A stretch of 10,812 nt of DNA. Origin: Phycisphaerales bacterium. Its GTDB lineage: Bacteria > Planctomycetota > Phycisphaerae > SM23-33. The notes beneath the pieces are model-generated. The model was not told the DNA's origin. It ran no database searches and saw nothing but the letters and a program-made list of their open reading frames with translations. The position numbers and the translations under genes were made by a program. The stretch spans positions 14,058-24,869 of the forward strand of contig PMYM01000161.1 of NCBI GenBank assembly GCA_003171235.1, read 5' to 3'. Of the stretch, positions 1 to 6,280 are shown piece by piece; position 1 is the first letter of the stretch; each line of letters opens with the position of its first letter.

Positions 1-930
1 AACTTCTGCAACAAGCTCTGGAACGCCGCCCGCTTTGCCATGATGAACCTTAAGGGCACGCCCGCCTGGGAACAGGTCCACGCCGCCGACAACCTCTCCG
101 ATGCCTGGATTCTCTCGCGCCTGAACCGCACCGCCCGCGACGTGACCGAGGCCCTCTCGGCCTACCAGTTCCACGAGGCGGCCGAGGCCCTCTACCGCTG
201 CATGTGGAACGATTTCTGCGACTGGTACCTGGAGATCGCCAAGGTCCGCATCAACGCCGGCGAGGCTTCGCCCAAGGCCGTGCTGGCCCACGCCCTGGAC
301 ATGCTGCTGCGGCTGCTGCACCCGATGATTCCGTTCATTACCGAGCAGATCTGGGGGCAGCTAAACGCCCTCACGCCCGTCCGCGGGCCGGGCAACCGCC
401 ACGCCGAACCGTTGCTCGTCCAGGCCGCCTGGCCGGCCGCCGACGCCGCCACCATCCAGGACGCCACCGAGAGCCGCTTCGAAATGCTTCAGGCTCTCAT
501 CAGCGGCCTGCGCGAGGTGCGCAACGGCCACAACATTCCCCCCGTGCAAAAGCTCTCCGTGGTGATCGTCGCCGAGGGCGACGCCGCGGCGGTCATTCAA
601 GCCAACCGTAGTCTGGTCGAATCGCTGGCCGGCGTGGAGTCGCTGCGGATCGACCCGGCGGGCAAGGCCGGCAAGAAAGACGCCACGGTGCTGGCCGGCG
701 CGGTCAGCGCCTTCGTGCAAGACGTGGTGGACCCCCAGGCCGAGTCCCTCCGCCTGACCAAGCGGCAGGGGGAACTTGCCAAGGGCATTTCCGGCGCCCA
801 GGGCAAGCTCAACAACCCCAAGTTCGTCGAGCGCGCCAAGCCCGACATCGTCGCCGCCGAGCGCGAGCGACTAGCCGCCATGCAGGCCGAACTGGAATCG
901 GTGGAGCGATCCCTCAAGGCCCTGGGATAG
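1..930 (+). CDS. valS: Valyl-tRNA synthetase, C-terminal part (5' end outside window)
   Basis: This class I aminoacyl-tRNA synthetase attaches valine to tRNA-Val in the cytoplasm. The reading frame is open from base 1, and its first residues contain NKLWNA, the junction between the catalytic core and the anticodon-binding domain in ValRS. The helical anticodon-binding domain follows, with HPMIPFITEQIW and, later, GLREVRNGHNIPP, both typical of the family. The last 65 or so residues (rich in E, R, K, L; KLNNPKFVERAKPDIVAAE) are the C-terminal coiled coil that contacts the tRNA elbow. The HIGH and KMSKS active-site motifs lie upstream of the window. About 309 residues are visible. An internal ATG at position 40 is not the start, because the conserved residues precede it. 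The stop codon sits inside a terminator hairpin. Identification is firm. Confidence 0.96.
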   Translation, partial: NFCNKLWNAARFAMMNLKGTPAWEQVHAADNLSDAWILSRLNRTARDVTEALSAYQFHEAAEALYRCMWNDFCDWYLEIAKVRINAGEASPKAVLAHALDMLLRLLHPMIPFITEQIWGQLNALTPVRGPGNRHAEPLLVQAAWPAADAATIQDATESRFEMLQALISGLREVRNGHNIPPVQKLSVVIVAEGDAAAVIQANRSLVESLAGVESLRIDPAGKAGKKDATVLAGAVSAFVQDVVDPQAESLRLTKRQGELAKGISGAQGKLNNPKFVERAKPDIVAAERERLAAMQAELESVERSLKALG

Positions 931-948
931 CCGGGCTTTCTTGTTTTT
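916..948 (+). terminator. Intrinsic terminator overlapping the valS stop codon
   Basis: The stem AAGGCCC-(T bulge)-GG pairs with CC-GGGCTTT (one G-U pair) around the loop GATAG, and a TTTCTTGTTTTT tract follows. The left arm lies in the last valS codons and the stop codon is in the loop. It ends five bases before the next promoter's -35 box, which insulates the two units. Read by eye; no folding energy was calculated. Confidence 0.65.
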
Positions 949-952
949 GCAC

Positions 953-980
953 TTGACGCCCGGCCGAATCGGCTTATACT
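953..980 (+). promoter_or_regulatory. Sigma-70-type promoter of the PEP-CTERM gene
   Basis: TTGACG (953-958), a 16-bp spacer, then TATACT (975-980): five of six matches to the -35 consensus and five of six to the -10. Transcription would begin near 987. It lies directly after the valS terminator and points at the gene starting at 1121. Confidence 0.75.
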
Positions 981-986
981 TGTGGC

Positions 987-1120
987 GCTTCCGCTGGATG
1001 CCAGGGGAATGGCAGCCCACGCGGGGGATCAGGCCGATCTCGCTCGATGCGTGCCTGCCCCAGGTTCTCAAGAACCATGTTCCCATAACGGTCACGTGTT
1101 CTCATTTGAAAGGGTGAAGC
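987..1120 (+). promoter_or_regulatory. Long, hairpin-rich 5' leader of the PEP-CTERM gene
   Basis: About 134 nt separate the predicted transcription start from the ATG, with no good ORF between. Visible helices are TGCCA-GGGGAA-TGGCA (999-1014, extendable by GG/CC), GATC-AGGCC-GATC near 1027-1039, and GGTTC-TCAA-GAACC (1063-1076). The ribosome binding site AAAGGG (1109-1114) lies downstream of all of them. I recognise no known riboswitch. It may control translation or mRNA stability, but this is inference from length and pairing only. Confidence 0.4.
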
Positions 1121-1828
1121 ATGAAGACGGGATTCCTCGTGGGCGCAAGCGTAATCTGCTTTGTGGCTTTTTCGCCGGCCTTGGCCGACGTGGCGCCGGC
1201 AGTGCACTTGAGCGTTGCCATACACACCAGCACTCACACCTGGGACGCCTATGCCACTGTCTTGGGCAACTGTAACGGCCTGGCCAGTTGGAGCCTGACC
1301 GTGGAAGGCACCGAACAACTGGCCGTCACCAGTTCGCTAAATATGGCGCCTTACTACACAGCCGCGGATGGGCAAATAGTCGGCTACAATCCGGCAGACA
1401 CCCCGGTGGGCATGTACAGCAACGGCACCAACGGCTACGACATTCACGCCCGACAGCGGTACACGATTTACGCGGGGCCGGCTCCTGATTATTCCTCGGC
1501 CAACGATCCAGCCAAAGACGCCCTGGTCATCCAGAACGTCGGCCAGCAAGCCGGCACTTCCTGGAACGGAGTCAACTGGGACGCCCCGGTGCTCCTTGCC
1601 AGCGGCGCCTACAGCGGCGAAGTCGGCCAACTGTGGGCCCACACCGGTCCGGGGCAGTTCAATCTGCTCAAGAAGGTAAACGGCGGGCCCTGGGTCGGGC
1701 CGGGCAACGTGATGATGTCCGACTTCGTCATCTACGACGGCTCGTCCGTCTATGTGCCTGAGCCGCTTACCCTGACGCTGCTGGGCATCGGTTCTACGCT
1801 GCTCATCGCCCGCCGCCGCGGCCGGTGA
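1121..1828 (+). CDS. PEP-CTERM sorting domain protein, secreted/surface
   Basis: A 235-residue exported protein of unknown role. Residues 1-22 are a signal peptide (MKTGFLVGASVICFVAFSPALA), with likely cleavage after ALA before D23. The C-terminus (212-235) is a classic PEP-CTERM tail: VPEP, a hydrophobic span (LTLTLLGIGSTLLIA), then RRRGR. Proteins with this tail are recognised by an exosortase, cut near PEP and released to the envelope or matrix. No exosortase gene is in the window. The middle (about 25-205) is rich in G, N, Y, T and W, as in extracellular beta-sandwich proteins, but I recognise no named domain. AAAGGG lies 6 bases before the ATG, which supports this start. It has its own promoter and terminator, so it is probably monocistronic. 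Confidence 0.9.
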   Translation: MKTGFLVGASVICFVAFSPALADVAPAVHLSVAIHTSTHTWDAYATVLGNCNGLASWSLTVEGTEQLAVTSSLNMAPYYTAADGQIVGYNPADTPVGMYSNGTNGYDIHARQRYTIYAGPAPDYSSANDPAKDALVIQNVGQQAGTSWNGVNWDAPVLLASGAYSGEVGQLWAHTGPGQFNLLKKVNGGPWVGPGNVMMSDFVIYDGSSVYVPEPLTLTLLGIGSTLLIARRRGR

Positions 1829-1852
1829 TACGCGACTTACGCTTCTGCATGT

Positions 1853-1893
1853 AACCGGCCCGAAGAAGCCGCCTTCTTCTGGGCCGGTTTTTT
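1853..1893 (+). terminator. Strong intrinsic terminator after the PEP-CTERM gene
   Basis: AACCGGCCC+GAAGAAG pairs with CTTCTTC+(T bulge)+GGGCCGGTT: 16 base pairs around a CCGC tetraloop, followed by six T residues (1888-1893). The other strand lacks a useful T run, so it should act only on plus-strand transcripts and not on the convergent epimerase gene. Confidence 0.92.
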
Positions 1894-1905
1894 ATGCGCC
1901 AGTAA

Positions 1906-1962
1906 CGCCGTGCTCGCTTCATCCCCGGCTGGATTCTTTCCGCCCCTGCGGGACTTGATTCT
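1906..1962 (+). repeat. Decayed end fragment of the ~320-bp inverted-repeat element
   Basis: The first 16 bases, CGCCGTGCTCGCTTCA, are identical to 7962-7977 in the right arm of the element at 7696-8012. The match continues to CTTG-A-TTCT with roughly 80% identity over 57 bases and one or two single-base gaps. The tip hairpin (GGCCC/GGGCC in intact copies) has decayed to CCC/GGG. No left arm is visible; the sequence on that side is the PEP-CTERM terminator. This is a relic rather than a complete copy. Confidence 0.75.
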
Positions 1963-1990
1963 GCAATCGGTTCAGCCTTCCCTGCGATTC

Positions 1991-2992
1991 TCAGCACTGG
2001 GAGTTGGCCAGGGCCCAGGCCACCGAGCGGCGGATGCCCTCGTCGTAGCCGACCGCCGGCACGTAGCCCAACTCGCGCCGGATCTTGTCGGTGCTGAAGA
2101 ACACCTGCCGCCCGATCAGCCAGACCGAGTAGCGCGTCACCAGCGGCGGGGTCTTGCGGCCAAACAGGTGGCCCATGCATTCCATCATGAAGGCGGCGCG
2201 GTGGGCCAGCTTGTAGGGCACCGTGCGCGTCACCGGCGGGCAGGAGATTTCCTGGGCGATGCGGTTGAAGTACTGGGCCTGGGTGATCTGGCCGTCGTTG
2301 CAGAGGTTGTAGGCCTGGCCGACGGCCTTGGGCGCATTGGCGGCCAGGATGCAGCCGTCGGCCTCGTTGCCGGCGTAGGTGAGGTTCAGGCGGTTGGCGC
2401 CGTCGCCCAGCAGGCGGGTCTTGCGCCGGCGGATGGCCCGGATAAGCCGGGGCATGCTCGCCCGGTCGCGCTCGCCGTAAAGCCAGCTTGGGCGGATGAC
2501 CGTCAGCGGCAGCAGCCCGCGCTTGTGGGCCGTCCAGACCACCTGCTCGGCCGCCACCTTGGCCCGGCTGTAGTAGCTCCAGCGGGAGAGATTCACGCCC
2601 AGCGGGGCGGTCTCATCCAGCACCAGGCCCGCCCCGTCCACGTGCCCGTAGGCGCTGATGGAGGAGATGTGCAGGAAGCGCTGGACCTTGGCCTCGATGG
2701 CCGCCTGCACCATGTTGCCGGTGCCGCGAATGGTGATGTCCTCGAACTCCTGCCAGGGCCCCCAGTCGCCCACCCGGGCGGCGGCGTGATACACCACGCG
2801 CACGCCCCGCATGGCCGCAAGCACCGAGGCCGCGTCGGTCACGTCGCCGTAGGCCTTCTCCACCCCCAGACTGTCCAAAAACGACGCGTCGGATCCCCGC
2901 CGCACCAGGGCCCGCACCTTCTGGCCGGACTGGCAGAGCTTCTCGACGATGTGGCTGCCCAACAGGCCCGTGCCGCCGGTTACAAGATTCAT
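1991..2992 (-). CDS. NAD(P)-dependent epimerase/dehydratase, 3-beta-HSD/OleD-like extended SDR
   Basis: A 333-residue extended short-chain dehydrogenase/reductase, probably cytoplasmic. The Rossmann motif TGGTGLLG gives GxxGxxG at residues 6, 9 and 12. Catalytic residues are Y141 and K145 (YSRAK), with serine in HISSISAYG (109-116). RPSWLYGERD (168-176) is the usual substrate-pocket strand, and VYHAAARVGDWGPW (67-80) resembles the 3-beta-HSD/OleD branch, whose members reduce or oxidise hydroxyls on sterol-like or long-chain substrates. A sugar-nucleotide or hopanoid-associated epimerase role is also possible; the substrate cannot be read from sequence. The start at 2992 is chosen because MNLVTGGTG is the normal N-terminus. 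An upstream in-frame ATG at 3133 would add 47 unlike residues and run through the promoter. The gene stands alone and converges on the PEP-CTERM gene. Confidence 0.92.
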   Translation of the reverse strand: MNLVTGGTGLLGSHIVEKLCQSGQKVRALVRRGSDASFLDSLGVEKAYGDVTDAASVLAAMRGVRVVYHAAARVGDWGPWQEFEDITIRGTGNMVQAAIEAKVQRFLHISSISAYGHVDGAGLVLDETAPLGVNLSRWSYYSRAKVAAEQVVWTAHKRGLLPLTVIRPSWLYGERDRASMPRLIRAIRRRKTRLLGDGANRLNLTYAGNEADGCILAANAPKAVGQAYNLCNDGQITQAQYFNRIAQEISCPPVTRTVPYKLAHRAAFMMECMGHLFGRKTPPLVTRYSVWLIGRQVFFSTDKIRRELGYVPAVGYDEGIRRSVAWALANSQC

Positions 2993-3077
2993 AACGCTAC
3001 CTGAGCCTTTCGACTTGCCGAAATCCCGCCAGAACGCCTCTTGCGCCGCCTCTATCTTGAGCCGCGCGGCGGTCACT

Positions 3078-3106
3078 ACACTATGGCCGGGGCGACGGCT
3101 TGTCAA
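3078..3106 (-). promoter_or_regulatory. Promoter of the epimerase/dehydratase gene
   Basis: Read on the minus strand: perfect TTGACA (complement of 3101-3106), a 17-bp spacer, then TAGTGT (complement of 3078-3083), which keeps the important T1, A2 and T6 of the -10 box. It lies 86 bases upstream of the ATG at 2992 and argues against the longer 3133 start. Confidence 0.6.
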
Positions 3107-3122
3107 GTTTGGCCGGGGGCGA

Positions 3123-3140
3123 GGCCGGCCCACGCCGGCC
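3123..3140. repeat. Perfect GC-rich inverted repeat between divergent promoters
   Basis: GGCCGGC-CCAC-GCCGGCC, a 7-bp stem. It lies 17 bp upstream of the minus-strand -35 box. It has no T run, so it is not a terminator. It could be an operator or simply a GC-rich palindrome. Confidence 0.4.
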
Positions 3141-3181
3141 GGATTAGCCGCAAGTCCTGGAAATATATGGATTTTTCATGC

Positions 3182-3209
3182 CTGTCTCCAAGCGTCCAGC
3201 ACCTATACT
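3182..3209 (+). promoter_or_regulatory. Weak candidate promoter for the DUF1571 gene
   Basis: TATACT (3204-3209) is a good -10 box. The -35 position at 16-bp spacing holds CTGTCT, matching consensus at only three of six bases. A separate TTGACG at 3235-3240 has no -10 box at proper spacing. If used, this promoter gives a leader of about 155 nt. Confidence 0.35.
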
Positions 3210-3369
3210 CTCCCTGAAGTCAGCCGGCAGGCGCTTGACGCCAAGACAGCGGTATGCAGGCCGAATCCCCTCAAGCCGCCTTGTGCCCTTTGCCGATGTG
3301 AATTGGCAGCGGCACGTGAGTCGCTCGCGCACCTTAGTCCGGCTGGCTCGTGAAAGGCTCGGCATCATC

Positions 3370-4230
3370 ATGTTGAAGCGGCTGTTCCGCCCTACCAACC
3401 TCCGCCTGCGACTGGTCGTCGGCGTGCTGTTGGCAGCCGGCTTCTGCATACAGTGCACCAGCAGCGACCCCACCCGCAGCAGCCAACTGGTGGCCGACAT
3501 TTCCGGGGCGTCGCCCTCCATCGCCCCGGCCCAGCAGCAGGCCGAGCTGGAAAAGCTGGCCGCCTCCGACCACGTCGCCCTGCTGAAGGAATTGCTGGCC
3601 CACTACAACGACCATTGCCGCGCCTACACCTGCACCCTGGTCAAGCACGAGCGGATCAACGGCCAACTGCAGAACGAGCAGTGGATCGACGTCAAGTTCA
3701 TGGAGAAGCCCTTCAGCGTGTCCATGCACTGGACGAAGAACTCGCCTCTGGGCGACCGCGTCCTGTACGTCGAGGGCAAGTATAACGGCAACATGCTGGT
3801 CAACCCCGCCAACGCCCTGCTGCTGAAGCTGGTCGGCACGGTGCAGCGCCAGCCCGAAAGCCAGGAGGCCATGGCCAACACCCTCCGCCCGGTGACGCAG
3901 TTCGGCTTGCGCCCGATGCTGGAAAGCCTGCTGAGCATCTACGAACTGGCCGCCCAGCGCAAAGAAGGCGCCAGCCACTTCAAGGGCTACCAGGAAGTGG
4001 CGGGCGTGAAGGCCATGGTGCTCCAGCGCGACCTGCCGGCACGCGGCGATTACCCCGCCAAGACCACCATCTGGTATCTGGATCCCCAGCGGCTGGTGCC
4101 GCTGGGACTGGTCGCCTACGACTGGTCCGACCAGCTCATCTGCTCCTATATCTTCACAGACATCAAGCTCGACGCCGACCTGAGCGAAGAGGATTTCACC
4201 CCCCAGGCCAACCAGATGAAACTCCGCTAG
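3370..4230 (+). CDS. DUF1571 family exported protein
   Basis: A 286-residue protein of the DUF1571 family, common in planctomycetes and of unknown function; its fold is thought to resemble LolA-like lipoprotein carriers. The N-terminus (MLKRLFRPTNLRLRLVVGVLLAAGF) is a basic stretch plus a hydrophobic core, so the protein should cross or anchor in the inner membrane. Cysteines at 26 and 29 follow, but neither sits in a proper lipobox. The family signature covers about residues 72-280: YTCTLVKHERING (86-98), KPFSVSMHW (113-121), VLYVEGKYNGNM (131-142), RPVTQFGLRPM (173-183) and WYLDPQRLVPLGL (235-247). The start at 3370 puts the signal peptide first, with AAAGG 12 bases upstream, a rather long gap. 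The frame stays open back to an ATG at 3178, but that extension looks non-coding. Confidence 0.9.
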   Translation: MLKRLFRPTNLRLRLVVGVLLAAGFCIQCTSSDPTRSSQLVADISGASPSIAPAQQQAELEKLAASDHVALLKELLAHYNDHCRAYTCTLVKHERINGQLQNEQWIDVKFMEKPFSVSMHWTKNSPLGDRVLYVEGKYNGNMLVNPANALLLKLVGTVQRQPESQEAMANTLRPVTQFGLRPMLESLLSIYELAAQRKEGASHFKGYQEVAGVKAMVLQRDLPARGDYPAKTTIWYLDPQRLVPLGLVAYDWSDQLICSYIFTDIKLDADLSEEDFTPQANQMKLR

Positions 4231-4244
4231 GCGGGCGCGGGGCG

Positions 4245-4389
4245 TGCAGGGTGCCATGCCCTTACGCGTCTTGCGTGGAAGGGCATGTCCAGCGGCCGGC
4301 AACTATGTTGCACGCGCAATCCCCAGATTCCCCTCGGGTGGGAGAAACCGCCCGCCCTGTCCCCCGTTCCCTCTCGCCTGCACCCTGCA
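4245..4389. repeat. 145-bp non-coding segment bounded by 9-bp inverted repeats
   Basis: TGCAGGGTG (4245-4253) is the exact reverse complement of CACCCTGCA (4381-4389). Between them lie an imperfect hairpin at 4255-4287 (CATGCCCTT+ACGC with GCGT+GG bulge+AAGGGCATG, loop GTCTT), a GCAAC-TAT-GTTGC hairpin (4299-4311) and a pyrimidine-rich tract (about 4355-4378). It may be a small miniature element inserted after the DUF1571 gene. No second copy exists in this window, so this is a pattern only. Confidence 0.35.
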
Positions 4390-4423
4390 ACTTGTTGCCG
4401 CCGCTATCCCGGCAGGTTATGGC

Positions 4424-4452
4424 TTGACGGATTGCGGCGTCGGGAGTACTTT
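4424..4452 (+). promoter_or_regulatory. Sigma-70-type promoter of the LEPR-XLL gene
   Basis: TTGACG (4424-4429), a 17-bp spacer, TACTTT (4447-4452). The -10 keeps T1, A2 and T6. The -35 is identical to that of the PEP-CTERM promoter. The predicted leader is only about 33 nt, with GGGAG (4482-4486) five bases before the ATG. Confidence 0.65.
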
Positions 4453-4491
4453 TGACGCTGGTGCTGCCTACCACTCCGAAAGGGAGCCGCG

Positions 4492-5976
4492 ATGACTCGA
4501 CCTGCAACCTGCAGAACGACGACAATCCGCACTCGCGCGCCAGCGACGCTGGAGACGCTGGAGACGCGGCAATTGCTGGCCGGAAACGTGCTGGCCCAGG
4601 TGGTGGACGGCAACCTCATCATCCGGGGCGACCAACAAGCAAACGATATTGTTGTGACATTGAATGGGGCAGGATCCCACGGCTGGCAAATTGCCAGCGG
4701 GGCGGACGCGACAACCATTAATGGCCAGGCCGGGCCGATCACCCTTCAACTGGTAATTGACAGTTTTCATACCGAGGAGTGGGGACCCATCCCACCTGGC
4801 CCGTTCTTCGGTCCGGAGGGACTGACGTATATTGACGGGAACTCGGGCGGGGTACGCATCTTCATGGGAGACGGCGATGATCATCTTCAGTTTCTTGGAA
4901 CAGGAAACCCTATCGATAGCGTCATTATCCCTCTAGGCCCGGACGTCTTAACGTACGACACGTTCCGGAGCGTGAACATTGACATGGGGCGCGGGAACGA
5001 CACCGTAAGCGTGGAAAACTTGACCGTCCGAGGCAGTCTCTCCGTCGCCGGCCAGAACGGCAATAACACCATCACGCTCGACAATGTGACCGTTGCCAAG
5101 TCGGTCACACTCACCGCTCATGCCGGCAACGACACCTTCACCGTCGGCCAACTCACGACGGGCACGTTCCTGTCCGTCCGCGGCGGCTGGGGCGACGACC
5201 AGATCGCCCTGACCGACAGCACCGTCGGCGGCCGGGCGGAATTCCACGGCAGCGACGTCACTATTACCGGCTGCACGCTGAACGGCAAACTGATCATGGG
5301 CGCCGGGCGGCTGGACGGCAACCTGAACATCCTCAATACCACCCTGGCCAAGGCGGTCACCATCTCCACCGGCCGCGGGGCCGACAGCCTCGCCCTGAGC
5401 GGCTCGACCTTCCAGAAGGCGTTCTTCGCCGGGCTGGGCCGCGGCGCCGACACCGCCGCCATCGACGGCTGCACCTTCAACGGCGCATTCACCCTGCAGA
5501 CCGGCGCGGGCAGCGACGTTGTGACCGTCGCCGCCACGGCACCCGACACCTTCGCCAAGAGCGCCATCTTCCGCACCGGCGGCGGCGACGACAGTCTGAC
5601 CATCGGCTCGGTCGCCAGCTCCGGCTCGGTCGCCAGCTCCGGCGGCACCCCCACCCTTGTCACCCCCGGTTCCACCGGCCTGACGGGCACCTTCGCCAAC
5701 GAGACGGGCGGGACCGGCGGCAGCCGTGTCGACCTGGGCAACGGCGGCTGGGAAGGCGTGATCACCTACTACGACTTCAACGGCGACGGCATGGTCACCT
5801 TCGGCGACTACACGACTCTTGAGGTGCCCTTCGACCCCCTCGCCACCCCCGTCGCCACCTTCCAGGGCCCCGTGACCTTCGACGGTGGCGCGGGCCTCGA
5901 CGTGGTGACTTACCAGGCCTTTCCCATCAGCTTCGCCATCACCCCCACGATCAAGGGGTTCGAGATAATTCAGTAG
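4492..5976 (+). CDS. LEPR-XLL surface protein with Gly/Asp solenoid repeats and a dockerin-like EF-hand
   Basis: A 494-residue exported protein, probably on the cell surface; function unknown. Residues 23-31 (LETRQLLAG) match the LEPR-XLL signal found at the N-terminus of large planctomycete surface proteins, after a short R/T-rich leader with no ordinary hydrophobic signal peptide. Residues about 120-375 form a degenerate solenoid: turns such as MGDGDD (125), MGRGND (165), HAGNDT (210), STGRGAD (292), GLGRGAD (314), QTGAGSD (336) and RTGGGDD (361), each followed by an alternating hydrophobic strand, with about 21-25-residue spacing in the best part. They resemble RTX-type turns but are not tandem nonapeptides. 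Residues 428-439 (DFNGDGMVTFGD) are a complete 12-residue EF-hand loop like half a dockerin. A final GGAGLD turn occurs at 465-470. The first third uses more AT-ending codons than the rest. GGGAG gives a good ribosome binding site. Confidence 0.87.
   Translation: MTRPATCRTTTIRTRAPATLETLETRQLLAGNVLAQVVDGNLIIRGDQQANDIVVTLNGAGSHGWQIASGADATTINGQAGPITLQLVIDSFHTEEWGPIPPGPFFGPEGLTYIDGNSGGVRIFMGDGDDHLQFLGTGNPIDSVIIPLGPDVLTYDTFRSVNIDMGRGNDTVSVENLTVRGSLSVAGQNGNNTITLDNVTVAKSVTLTAHAGNDTFTVGQLTTGTFLSVRGGWGDDQIALTDSTVGGRAEFHGSDVTITGCTLNGKLIMGAGRLDGNLNILNTTLAKAVTISTGRGADSLALSGSTFQKAFFAGLGRGADTAAIDGCTFNGAFTLQTGAGSDVVTVAATAPDTFAKSAIFRTGGGDDSLTIGSVASSGSVASSGGTPTLVTPGSTGLTGTFANETGGTGGSRVDLGNGGWEGVITYYDFNGDGMVTFGDYTTLEVPFDPLATPVATFQGPVTFDGGAGLDVVTYQAFPISFAITPTIKGFEIIQ
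5605..5640 (+). repeat. Perfect 18-bp tandem duplication inside the LEPR-XLL gene
   Basis: GGCTCGGTCGCCAGCTCC occurs twice in a row (5605-5622, 5623-5640) and encodes GSVASS twice. It lies in a Ser/Gly/Thr-rich linker between the solenoid and the EF-hand region. The perfect identity suggests a recent slippage event that kept the frame. Confidence 0.9.
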
Positions 5977-6042
5977 GGCACGCGGGTTCGTGAGCGGAGC
6001 GAACGGTTCGGCGTGCGGAAGAAGGCTTGGCTTTCTGTCTAT

Positions 6043-6072
6043 ACCCCCGACGTAAGTCGGGGGTTCTTTTTT
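6043..6072 (+). terminator. Intrinsic terminator of the LEPR-XLL gene
   Basis: ACCCCCGAC pairs with GTCGGGGGT: a perfect 9-bp stem with loop GTAA (6052-6055), then TTCTTTTTT. It sits 66 bases after the stop codon. Confidence 0.92.
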
Positions 6073-6203
6073 CGGGTGGCATGGCAGCCGCGTCTTTCCT
6101 GACCTATGAAGCCTTGGCGAAGTAGGTTGCGGCGGCCATGAAAGACTGCGTCGACCCATTGCTTGCCCAAGAAGGCAAGGACCTTCCGTTGCTGATTGCT
6201 AAA

Positions 6204-6233
6204 CATGGTCACGCGAAAAGAAGCGTGACCATG
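6204..6233. repeat. Perfect 11-bp hairpin, member of a small dispersed repeat
   Basis: CATGGTCACGC pairs with GCGTGACCATG around the loop GAAAAGAA. It is 23/30 identical to 7609-7638. It lies downstream of the minus-strand reductase stop codon, but on that strand only three T residues follow, so a terminator role is doubtful. Confidence 0.65.
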
Positions 6234-6280
6234 CCACCCGACGTCTCGGCCATGCCACATAATTCAGAAGTCCCACTGCC

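Larger units (their letters stand above)
2993..3369. other. Divergent intergenic region with two candidate promoters
   Basis: Holds the minus-strand promoter of the epimerase gene (3078-3106), a perfect 7-bp GGCCGGC/GCCGGCC hairpin (3123-3140), a weaker plus-strand promoter candidate (3182-3209) and a leader of about 150 nt for the DUF1571 gene. In-frame extensions of both flanking genes run into it but show no protein-like conservation. I see no RNA gene or mobile element. Confidence 0.6.
5977..6280. other. Intergenic region: terminator plus hairpin repeat
   Basis: Between the converging LEPR-XLL and aldo/keto reductase genes. It holds the terminator at 6043-6072, the block AGCCTTGGCGAAG (6110-6122) shared with 7561-7573, and the 11-bp hairpin at 6204-6233. 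The ORF-like stretch at 6138-6437 runs antisense into the reductase gene and is not credible. Confidence 0.6.

Noticed and set aside
1910..3004. 364-codon plus-strand ORF opposite the epimerase gene
   Set aside because: It is antisense to a gene with clear Rossmann and YxxxK motifs. Its translation is a low-complexity A/G/H/V-rich sequence typical of high-GC shadow frames, and it has no ribosome binding site.
2993..3133. 47-codon N-terminal extension of the epimerase
   Set aside because: The Rossmann motif should begin within the first few residues, and the extension overlaps a TTGACA promoter.
3178..3369. 64-codon N-terminal extension of the DUF1571 protein
   Set aside because: It would bury the signal peptide in the interior and start next to a possible promoter. 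It is basic and Ser/Pro-rich with no family similarity that I can see.
3418..3460. Lipobox in the DUF1571 protein (cysteines 26 and 29)
   Set aside because: The residues before each cysteine (AGF, CIQ) do not fit the lipobox pattern, so only a general signal peptide is called.
4948..6159. 403-codon minus-strand ORF opposite the LEPR-XLL gene
   Set aside because: It runs through the strong terminator at 6043-6072, and its composition (G, A, V, E, D) mirrors the opposite strand.
6204..6233. Terminator of the aldo/keto reductase gene
   Set aside because: The stem is strong, but on the minus strand it is followed by GTTTAGC with no T run. The motif recurs upstream of the same gene, so a repeat is the better reading.
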